From Chloroflexota bacterium (GTDB lineage: Bacteria; Chloroflexota; UBA5177; JANWHV01): a stretch of DNA of 5,405 bases. Below are positions 1-5,405 of this stretch, in pieces (positions within the stretch are counted from its first letter, which is position 1; each line of letters starts with the position of its first letter). Location: NCBI GenBank assembly GCA_025450375.1, contig JANWHO010000201.1:1-5405 (forward strand), read 5' to 3'. The position numbers and the translations under genes are program-made. The notes below the pieces were generated by a model. The model was not told the DNA's origin, made no database searches, and saw only the letters and a program-made list of their open reading frames with translations.

Positions 1-2886
1 ATCCACCAACAACAGGGCAAGCTGGGTCACATGCTCGGAGTGCTCGCGGGTATAGCGATCCTTGGCGTCGACCGCCGAGACCAGCCCCTCAAGAACCCCG
101 AAGGGACTATCCCCGAGGAGATCCGCCGCGTCGCGCAGTTGCAAGTCCTGCCAGTGGGACGGCGAGCCGCCGCGCGACCGGGTGATCACCCGCCGCGTGG
201 AGCGCCGTTTGGCGGCATACATCTCATTATCGGCCACCGCGATCATCTCCTGGCGAGTGGCGCCCTGTCGGGGATAACAGGCCAGGCCAATGGACACGGA
301 GATCGGGATGACCGCCCCGGAGGCGGCCAGATGAGGGCGGCCCTGGACCGCCTCGCCGAGCCGCCGCGCCACCGCCATCGCCTCGCGCGCCGATGCGTGG
401 CGGAGCAGGACCGCCATCTCGTCGCCCCCGTACCGGCCCGCCACGTCGCCTTCACGGCAGGCGGCGCGGACAATGCCTGCCACGGCGGTCAGCACCGCGT
501 CGCCCACCGGGTGACCGTAGGTGTCGTTGAAGAGCTTGAAGTTGTCGATGTCAATTAACAGCAAGGCGAAGGGATCGCCCGCCGCCACCGCGTGGTCAAT
601 GTACTCCAGGAGCGTACTGTGATTGAGGAGGCCGGTGAGCGCGTCCTGCTCGGCCCGAGCGGACGCGCAGGCATACAATCCCGCGTTCCCCAGAGCCACC
701 GCTGCCTGGGAGGCAATGGACGTACAGAGGGGGATGACTTCCGGGCCCAGAGTATGGGGCCGTTCCCACTGAATCTCCAGGAGTCCCACCGACTCACCCC
801 GTACCACCACTGGGATGATCAACTCTTCTTGCAAGTCGTGGGCGAGGAGATAGGCATCCTCCTCGGCGGGCAGGGTGGGGTCGCCGAGGATGCCGCGGAA
901 CGGCGCGCCCGACCGGAGGGCCTGCTCGAGGACGGGATACACGTCGAAGGCACCGACCATGCGTCCGGGCTCGACCGGCGCCCGTCCTGGCCCCACCTGT
1001 TGCGCCACCACGTTAAAGCCGCGCCGATTGCGGTCGGCGTGGCCGAAGGTGACCCGCGCCGCATCCAGGGTGGCAACCAGGCGAGCCGCCAATTCGCGGA
1101 GAATCTGATCGCTGTCGAGGGTGGAATTGAGGGCCTGGGCGCTTTCGAGCAGGAGCGCCAGACGCGCGCGCTCCGCCCGCTCCTGTTCGCGCAGGCTCAT
1201 GTTGCTGACCACGGTGGAAACCTGACCGGCCAGGGCGAGCAAGGGCCCGGCCTGTTCTATAAGCAAGGGCGCGCCACTCGGCTGGTTGTCCACCACGATC
1301 AGGCCGCTGAACGCATCATTGGAGCGCAAAGCCACCAGCAGGCAATGAGACGGTGGGCCGGGAAGGCGGGCCGGAATCGCTTCCTCGGGATCGAAAAGCC
1401 AGCAGGCAACCTCGCCCCGCGCCAGGCGGTCCAGGCCGGGGGCCGCGGGCAGGGCGCCATCCGGTCCCAGGACAATTGGGACCATGGTGAGCGGCTCATA
1501 GCCCCGCCGATCGATGGCGCGCCGCGGCTCCAGCAGCGTGCCAGCGTGATCTATGAGCCAGATACCTACGCGCTCGTAGCCCATGCCGTCGCGGACCCCC
1601 TCCGAGACCACATCCAGTACGGCATCAAGGGTGGCGGCGGTATTGATCCGCTGGCCCATCTCGCGGAGCCACTCCAGCTCGGTGACTCGGCGCGCCAGAT
1701 AGCGGCTCTGCGCCTCGTGGTCGGCCCACAACTGGGCCCGGCTGATCGCCAGCGCCGCTTGCGAGGAGAACGCGATCAGGGGAACGGCATCTTCCTCGGT
1801 GATCGGCTGGTTGCCGAGCAGGTTGTCCACCGAAAGGAAGCCAACCAGATCGCCATCATGGCGCAGGGCGATCACGAGTTGCTGGCCCATTCTTCCATCG
1901 AGTGGTGCTCGGTGTTCGGCCGGCGTGATCGCCCAACGGTCCGGACAGTAATAAAAGGCATGGCCCTGCAAGAGATGATGGAGATCGGGAGAATGGATGG
2001 GCAGATCCAGATCATCGAGAAAGATCACGTCTCCACGATCAGGGGTTGGAGTGCCCTGGTCATCGGTGCCACGCATCTCGCTTGCGGCCAGCCTGCCCTC
2101 GCGCGGGCCGATCAGGAAAAGGGCGGCCCGGTCGTAGTGCAAACCCTCGCGTACGCTCGAATAGATAGCATCGAGCACACTATCGAGGTCGTGCATGGTG
2201 CCCAGAAGGCTGGCGGCGTCTTTAAGCCAGGCCAGGTGCTTCACCTGATGCCGCAGGTCGGCATCCAGGTCGTGGATTCGGCGGGCGCGACTCTCCAGAA
2301 GGGTGACGTTTTCCAGCGAGGAGGCAAAACTATTGGCGAACGCCAACAAAGGCAGGGCGTCAGTTGCCGCGATCGGGCGTCCCGTGACCAGGTTATCGAC
2401 CGAGATGTAGCCTATGACTCGGTCCATGGTGCGGAGGGCCACCAGGAGATTCTGCCGTGGCCGGCCATCAAGATACTTACGATAGGATAGGGTGGCGGCG
2501 ATCTCGTCCTCATCCAGGAGGACATAACCGGGACCGCTGGCCTGCATCCGCGGATCCGCGAGCAGGCGAGTGTGGTAGTTATCCTCTTTCAGGGGAGTCT
2601 CGCGATCGTTGCGGAAATGCCTCGTACCGTCGGCGTTGGTGCCGATATGGCACTCTATCACCTGGCGCTCGGCATCGATCAGTTGCAGACCGACCCGATC
2701 GTAGCCCAACCCCTCGCGAATCGAGTCATAGGCCATGTCCAGCAGGGTGGCCCTGCTTGGGCAGCCCACCATGCGATTGGTGGTGTTCAGCAGCCAGGCG
2801 AAGATCTGGGAGAGGGCGCCGACGCGCGAATCGGAGGGCACAGGCCGGGTACCCGCCGCGGCGACGCGGTCGCTCATCGGAGTCAT
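1..2886 (-). CDS. Multi-GAF GGDEF/HD-GYP c-di-GMP signalling protein (C-terminus cut by window edge)
   Basis: Cytosolic sensor predicted to make, and probably also degrade, cyclic di-GMP; no signal peptide or membrane segment is seen. The 962 visible residues read without a stop. Four GAF domains lie at about 30-190, 215-382, 400-562 and 575-738. The first three share motifs such as REGLGYDRVG and SVDNL. Helical, charged linkers join them. The GGDEF domain (about 748-897) starts DALTGLLNH and has D779, N787 and D796 for metal and guanine binding. Its signature is RYGGDEM (818-824), with Met for the usual Phe. R811-E-G-D814, five residues before GGDEM, is a correctly spaced RxxD inhibitory site, so product feedback is likely. 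From about 925 an HD-GYP domain begins (AVDAKDRYTREHSEHV, His949); its HD and GYP motifs lie outside the window, so phosphodiesterase activity is inferred. About 140-160 residues are probably missing. I chose ATG 2886 because AGGG lies 7 nt upstream; ATG 2877 is the alternative. The ligands of the GAF domains are unknown. Confidence 0.93.
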   Translation of the reverse strand, partial: MTPMSDRVAAAGTRPVPSDSRVGALSQIFAWLLNTTNRMVGCPSRATLLDMAYDSIREGLGYDRVGLQLIDAERQVIECHIGTNADGTRHFRNDRETPLKEDNYHTRLLADPRMQASGPGYVLLDEDEIAATLSYRKYLDGRPRQNLLVALRTMDRVIGYISVDNLVTGRPIAATDALPLLAFANSFASSLENVTLLESRARRIHDLDADLRHQVKHLAWLKDAASLLGTMHDLDSVLDAIYSSVREGLHYDRAALFLIGPREGRLAASEMRGTDDQGTPTPDRGDVIFLDDLDLPIHSPDLHHLLQGHAFYYCPDRWAITPAEHRAPLDGRMGQQLVIALRHDGDLVGFLSVDNLLGNQPITEEDAVPLIAFSSQAALAISRAQLWADHEAQSRYLARRVTELEWLREMGQRINTAATLDAVLDVVSEGVRDGMGYERVGIWLIDHAGTLLEPRRAIDRRGYEPLTMVPIVLGPDGALPAAPGLDRLARGEVACWLFDPEEAIPARLPGPPSHCLLVALRSNDAFSGLIVVDNQPSGAPLLIEQAGPLLALAGQVSTVVSNMSLREQERAERARLALLLESAQALNSTLDSDQILRELAARLVATLDAARVTFGHADRNRRGFNVVAQQVGPGRAPVEPGRMVGAFDVYPVLEQALRSGAPFRGILGDPTLPAEEDAYLLAHDLQEELIIPVVVRGESVGLLEIQWERPHTLGPEVIPLCTSIASQAAVALGNAGLYACASARAEQDALTGLLNHSTLLEYIDHAVAAGDPFALLLIDIDNFKLFNDTYGHPVGDAVLTAVAGIVRAACREGDVAGRYGGDEMAVLLRHASAREAMAVARRLGEAVQGRPHLAASGAVIPISVSIGLACYPRQGATRQEMIAVADNEMYAAKRRSTRRVITRSRGGSPSHWQDLQLRDAADLLGDSPFGVLEGLVSAVDAKDRYTREHSEHVTQLALLLVD

Positions 2887-2893
2887 ATGAACA

Positions 2894-2897
2894 CCCT
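2894..2897 (-). promoter_or_regulatory. Shine-Dalgarno of the GAF-GGDEF-HD gene
   Basis: AGGG on the minus strand ends 7 nt before the ATG at 2886. The next in-frame ATG (2877) would be 16 nt from it, so this site favours the longer start. The in-frame stop upstream (TAG, 2946-2944) limits any further extension to about 19 codons. Confidence 0.5.
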
Positions 2898-2975
2898 GAT
2901 TCACCCTTACAAGACACAGAGCACCGATGGAGATGCGCTTCCCCTAATCTACTCCTTCGGCAGGTGACCCGGGTT

Positions 2976-2991
2976 CTTGAGGGCTTGAGGG
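2976..2991. repeat. Tandem 8 bp direct repeat CTTGAGGG x2
   Basis: Two perfect, adjacent copies of CTTGAGGG on the plus strand (CCCTCAAG on the coding strand) lie 5 nt beyond the stop codon of the GtrA gene. The repeat could be a binding site for a regulator of the downstream gene, or simply a slippage product. Two copies in one place do not distinguish these. Confidence 0.6.
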
Positions 2992-2995
2992 TGTT

Positions 2996-3481
2996 TTAGG
3001 CCACGCCCTCGAACTCCGCCGCGTCAAGCGAGGGTCCGCTTGCGTGCCGGTGTGCCGCCGTGAAGACGAAACGGTTGGAGATCGCGAAATTCACCGTGAA
3101 GGCTGCCACGATCCCCGCCGCGTCGGCGGGCAAATAGTGCAGGCCCAACTTGAGCAAGACGGAAAACGCGGCCACGTTCACCGCCAGGCCAGTAAGGGAG
3201 GTTGCCTGAGCTTTCAAGGCCCTGATCGGCCAATCCCACCCCCGCACATGGGTTTGCTCGTGATAGGTGAAACGCTGATTGGCGTAGAAGTTCATCAGGC
3301 TGCTGGGTTCGAAAGCGCAGATCCAGGCCGGGATGATCGGCATATGGAGCCAGCCGTGGAAACACCAGAGCAGCGCGATATTGATCGGGATGCCCACCCC
3401 GCCCACCAGGGCGTAGCGCACCACGCGCAGCCGGAGCACGGCCCCCAGAAAGGAGGTTGGGCTGGTGGTCGTGGAGGCCAC
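2996..3481 (-). CDS. GtrA-like family membrane protein
   Basis: Small integral membrane protein of the GtrA-like type (161 residues, usual for the family). Relatives take part in making or exporting cell-surface polysaccharides, often by moving lipid-linked sugars; the substrate here is unknown. Four hydrophobic segments lie at about 20-42, 48-66, 91-112 and 117-138. The first carries the family hallmark of an Arg-Tyr followed by VGG (RYALVGGVGIPIN). The pattern MNFYANQRFTY after helix 2 and its echo VNFAISNRFVFTA in helix 4 match the N-x-x-x-x-R-x-F repeat typical of GtrA proteins. I chose the GTG at 3481 because GAGGAG lies 5 nt upstream. An in-frame GTG at 3565 would overlap the recN stop as GTGA and add 28 residues, but these are proline-rich, unlike the family, and have no ribosome site. 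No glycosyltransferase neighbour is visible, so its partner is unclear. Confidence 0.85.
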   Translation of the reverse strand: MASTTTSPTSFLGAVLRLRVVRYALVGGVGIPINIALLWCFHGWLHMPIIPAWICAFEPSSLMNFYANQRFTYHEQTHVRGWDWPIRALKAQATSLTGLAVNVAAFSVLLKLGLHYLPADAAGIVAAFTVNFAISNRFVFTAAHRHASGPSLDAAEFEGVA

Positions 3482-3486
3482 TGTGA

Positions 3487-3492
3487 CTCCTC
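3487..3492 (-). promoter_or_regulatory. Strong Shine-Dalgarno deciding the GtrA start
   Basis: GAGGAG on the minus strand stands 5 nt before the GTG at 3481. No comparable site precedes the GTG at 3565 or the ATG at 3541. This is the main reason for calling the shorter protein. Confidence 0.7.
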
Positions 3493-3528
3493 GTGGTGGT
3501 TGCGGATCAAAGGGGAAAGACTCTGGCC

Positions 3529-3544
3529 GCCATGGTAGCATGGC
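3529..3544 (-). other. Small hairpin in the recN-GtrA gap
   Basis: GCCATG and CATGGC form a perfect 6 bp stem around a 4 nt loop (CTAC on the transcribed strand), 17 nt after the recN stop. The sequence after it is pyrimidine-rich (TCTTTCCCCTTTG) but has no true T run. It may be a weak attenuating or processing hairpin, or chance. Confidence 0.3.
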
Positions 3545-3561
3545 TGTCCGGCAGGCCGCAA

Positions 3562-5331
3562 TCACCCGACCGGGTGGTCGATCTGGGCTCGATGGAGGTT
3601 GCCCTCACCGCGGGCCAGAAGTTCCATGGCGGCGCGGCGCGCGGTCTCGCCCACCGGCGCCCCGCCCAGCATGGCGGCGATCTCCTCCACCCGTTCCGAC
3701 CCGCTGAGCGGGGTCACCACGGTGCGGGTCCTCTCGCCGGTCATCTCCTTCTCGATGCGCAGATGCTCGTGCCCCAAAGCGGCCACCTGGGGTAGATGGG
3801 TGATGCAGAGCACCTGATGGGTTTGGGCCAGAGCCCGCAGCTTCTCGCCCACCACCTGGCCGCTCCGCCCCCCTACTCCCGTATCCACCTCGTCGAAAAT
3901 CAAGGTGGGGGTACGATCCACCGCGGACAAGATGGTCTTGAGGGCCAACATCAGGCGCGATGCCTCGCCGCCCGAGGCGATGCGGGCCAGCGGCTTCAGC
4001 GCCTCGCCGGGGTTCGCGGAGATCAGGAACTCCACCCGATCCAGCCCGGTCTCGTCCACCGCGTAGGCGCCATCTACCTCGGGGACGGGCACCCCATCCG
4101 CGTCCTCGCGCCACTCGATGGCACTCGAGAAGCGGGCCCGCGCCATATTGAGATCGGCCAACTGCTCCTCAACCCGCCGGGCCAGATCCTCGGCGGCCTG
4201 GCGGCGGGCAGCGGAAAGGGCGGCGCCGGCTTGCCCGATCCGGGCGCGGAGTTGGTTCACCTCGGCCGCCAACTCCTCCAGCCGATCCTCGGCCCCCAGC
4301 AGATCCGCCTGTTCCACCGCCGCCGCCCGACCAAAGGCGATCACCTCGGCGATAGAAGCGCCGTATTTCCGCTTCAGCGTGTGCAGGAGGGTCGATCGCT
4401 CCTCCAGCGCCGTCAGGCGGGCCGGGTTCGCCTCTATATCGTCCGCGTAGCGGGTCAGATCGCGGCCCGCTTCCTCCAGGGTATAGAGGGCGGATTGCAC
4501 CCCTTCCAGCAGCGCCGTCTGACTGGGATCAATGCGGACCAACTCAGCCAGGGACTGCGCGGCGCGGTTGAGGAGATCCTGCGCCCCCGGCAGGCCATCC
4601 TCTCCCTCCATCAGGAGGGATCGGGCGGCGGCGGCCAGTCCGGCCAGCCGGTCCGCGTTGGCCAAGACCAGCCGCTCGGCGTCCAGTTCCGCCTCCTCGT
4701 CGGGCAGCAGGTTCGCCGCCTCAATCTCCTCTATTTGATAGCGGAGCAGATCCAGACGACGGGCGGCATCGCGCCGGTTCTCGCGCAGGCGCTCCCCTTC
4801 GGCCCGCAAGGCGCGCAGCTCGCGCACCAGGGCGGCCACCGACTGCCGGGCATCGAAAGTGCCGCCATAGCGATCGAGCAAATCCACATGGCCGGCCACC
4901 TTGAACAGCGAGAGATGTTCGCTCTGGCCGTGGATATCAACCAGCAGATCGCCCAGCGCCGCCAGCACCGAGACCGGCACCGCCCGCCCATTGACGCGGG
5001 CGGTACTCCGTCCGGCGGCGCTGATCTCGCGGGCCAGAATCAGCGTCCCCTCCTCCTCATCCGCAGCCAGATCGTACTCGGCGAGCGCGTCCCGCACCGC
5101 GGCCGCCAGATCGGGAGCGTCGAGGCTCACGATCGCCTCCACGCGCGCGGCCCGGCAGCCCGAGCGGACCACGTCGGCGCTGGCCCGTCCCCCCAGGACA
5201 GCGCTGACCGCGTCAATCAGGATCGACTTCCCGGCCCCGGTTTCACCGGTAAGCACGGTGAAGCCAGGCTCCAGGCGAATGGTAAGCTGGTCGATGATTG
5301 CGAAATCGGTGATCGTAAGCTCAAGGAGCAT
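3562..5331 (-). CDS. recN: DNA repair protein RecN
   Basis: SMC-like ATPase that acts early in recombinational repair of double-strand breaks in the cytoplasm, where it is thought to hold DNA ends or sister molecules together with RecA. The product has 589 residues, close to the usual 550-580. It starts with the family-typical MLLELTITDFAIID. Walker A is GETGAGKS (29-36). A long helical middle region with LLPDEEAEL near 208-216 matches the short coiled coil of RecN. The ABC signature SGGEASRLML begins at 453, Walker B with its catalytic acid is FDEVDTG (479-485), and the H-switch THLPQVAA has His512. All key residues are present, so it should be active. ATG 5331 gives an N-terminus matching the family; no Shine-Dalgarno precedes it. 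The possible upstream reading frame ends 4 nt before it, so translational coupling is possible. No LexA-like site is seen in the 74 nt available upstream. Confidence 0.97.
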   Translation of the reverse strand: MLLELTITDFAIIDQLTIRLEPGFTVLTGETGAGKSILIDAVSAVLGGRASADVVRSGCRAARVEAIVSLDAPDLAAAVRDALAEYDLAADEEEGTLILAREISAAGRSTARVNGRAVPVSVLAALGDLLVDIHGQSEHLSLFKVAGHVDLLDRYGGTFDARQSVAALVRELRALRAEGERLRENRRDAARRLDLLRYQIEEIEAANLLPDEEAELDAERLVLANADRLAGLAAAARSLLMEGEDGLPGAQDLLNRAAQSLAELVRIDPSQTALLEGVQSALYTLEEAGRDLTRYADDIEANPARLTALEERSTLLHTLKRKYGASIAEVIAFGRAAAVEQADLLGAEDRLEELAAEVNQLRARIGQAGAALSAARRQAAEDLARRVEEQLADLNMARARFSSAIEWREDADGVPVPEVDGAYAVDETGLDRVEFLISANPGEALKPLARIASGGEASRLMLALKTILSAVDRTPTLIFDEVDTGVGGRSGQVVGEKLRALAQTHQVLCITHLPQVAALGHEHLRIEKEMTGERTRTVVTPLSGSERVEEIAAMLGGAPVGETARRAAMELLARGEGNLHRAQIDHPVG

Positions 5332-5335
5332 ACAG

Positions 5336-5404
5336 TCATTCTACAGGGTGCGGGGGAAGATCTTTGCCGGCGCGTCGGAAAGGATGCTGGCTGAGGCGCT
5401 GGGC
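5336..5404 (-). CDS. Possible C-terminal end of an upstream gene
   Basis: One minus-strand frame enters from the right edge and ends in TGA at 5338-5336, 4 nt before the recN start. Its 22 visible residues end in KDLPPHPVE. Genes for NAD kinase or a TlyA-type methyltransferase often precede recN in bacteria, but nothing in this fragment identifies either. A second frame, ending in TAG at 5343-5341, is also open to the window edge, so the assignment is weak. Confidence 0.25.
   Translation of the reverse strand, partial: AQRLSQHPFRRAGKDLPPHPVE
5338..5343 (-). promoter_or_regulatory. Possible -10 element placing recN on a leaderless mRNA
   Basis: TAGAAT on the coding strand is followed by exactly 6 nt and then the ATG at 5331, the geometry in which transcription would begin at the A of the start codon. 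The absence of a Shine-Dalgarno fits this. There is no good -35 element at the usual distance (CAAAGA), and a six-base match can arise by chance. Confidence 0.27.
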
Positions 5405-5405
5405 C

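Larger units (their letters stand above)
2887..2995. other. Intergenic gap between the GtrA gene and the GAF-GGDEF gene
   Basis: This 109 nt stretch holds no gene that I can support. It contains a tandem 8 bp repeat at 2976-2991 and a short palindrome, ACCCGGGT, just beside it. It also holds the Shine-Dalgarno of the following gene. I see no convincing -35/-10 pair and no stem followed by a T run. Whether the signalling gene starts its own transcript here or is read through from recN cannot be decided from the sequence. Confidence 0.6.

Noticed and set aside
592..2490. Long plus-strand open frame of 632 codons opposite the GAF-GGDEF gene
   Set aside because: It is codon-aligned with the minus-strand gene, so it stays open merely because that gene avoids TTA, CTA and TCA codons, as GC-rich genes do. 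Its translation shows no domain, while the opposite strand has clear GAF and GGDEF motifs.
2968..2976. ACCCGGGT palindrome in the gap after the GtrA gene as an operator or terminator
   Set aside because: Symmetry does not extend beyond 8 bp and there is no loop or T run. Short GC palindromes are expected by chance in this composition.
2457..2999. Overlapping plus-strand frames of 180 and 131 codons near the start of the signalling gene
   Set aside because: They lie over GAF1 coding sequence, and their translations are arginine- and proline-rich without domains. They look like shadows.
3529..3561. Rho-independent terminator after recN
   Set aside because: The hairpin has only 6 bp and is not followed by a T run, so I list it as a hairpin and not as a terminator.
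3796..5394. Long plus-strand open frame of 532 codons opposite recN
   Set aside because: Also codon-aligned with the real gene, and its translation has no recognisable domain. RecN on the other strand has every expected motif.
5332..5405. Search for a LexA/SOS operator upstream of recN
   Set aside because: recN is SOS-controlled in several bacteria, but neither CTG-N10-CAG nor GAAC-N4-GTTC is present in the 74 nt available. A more distant site would lie outside the window.

Overview
The window looks like a GC-rich bacterial chromosome segment, most plausibly from the Chloroflexota (Thermomicrobia/Sphaerobacter-like). I infer this from the style of the RecN N-terminus and from a multi-GAF sensor protein carrying c-di-GMP domains. 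Neither is diagnostic without a database search. All supported genes lie on the minus strand, so transcription runs right to left. No RNA gene, CRISPR array, insertion sequence, attachment site or origin is visible.

Layout, in transcription order. (1) 5405-5332: at most the last codons of an upstream gene, ending 4 nt before recN; its product is not recognisable. (2) 5331-3562: complete recN, the SMC-like ATPase of double-strand break repair, with Walker A, ABC signature, Walker B and the switch histidine all present. (3) 3561-3482: an 80 nt gap with a small hairpin and a strong Shine-Dalgarno. (4) 3481-2996: a small four-helix GtrA-family membrane protein. An upstream GTG at 3565 would overlap the recN stop by 4 nt, but the GTG at 3481 is better supported. 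(5) 2995-2887: a 109 nt non-coding gap. (6) 2886-1: a very large cytosolic signalling protein with four GAF domains, a GGDEF diguanylate cyclase domain with an intact product-inhibition site, and the beginning of an HD-GYP phosphodiesterase domain. It is cut by the left edge of the window.

The three main genes do not form an obvious pathway. recN is a DNA repair housekeeping gene, the GtrA protein is a membrane protein usually linked to surface polysaccharide or lipid-linked sugar handling, and the last gene is a sensor for making and probably degrading c-di-GMP. recN and the GtrA gene could share a transcript; the signalling gene follows a larger gap and may have its own promoter. The most noteworthy item is the GAF4-GGDEF-HD-GYP protein, which joins opposing c-di-GMP activities in one chain. 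I see no clear evidence of a wholly new system.
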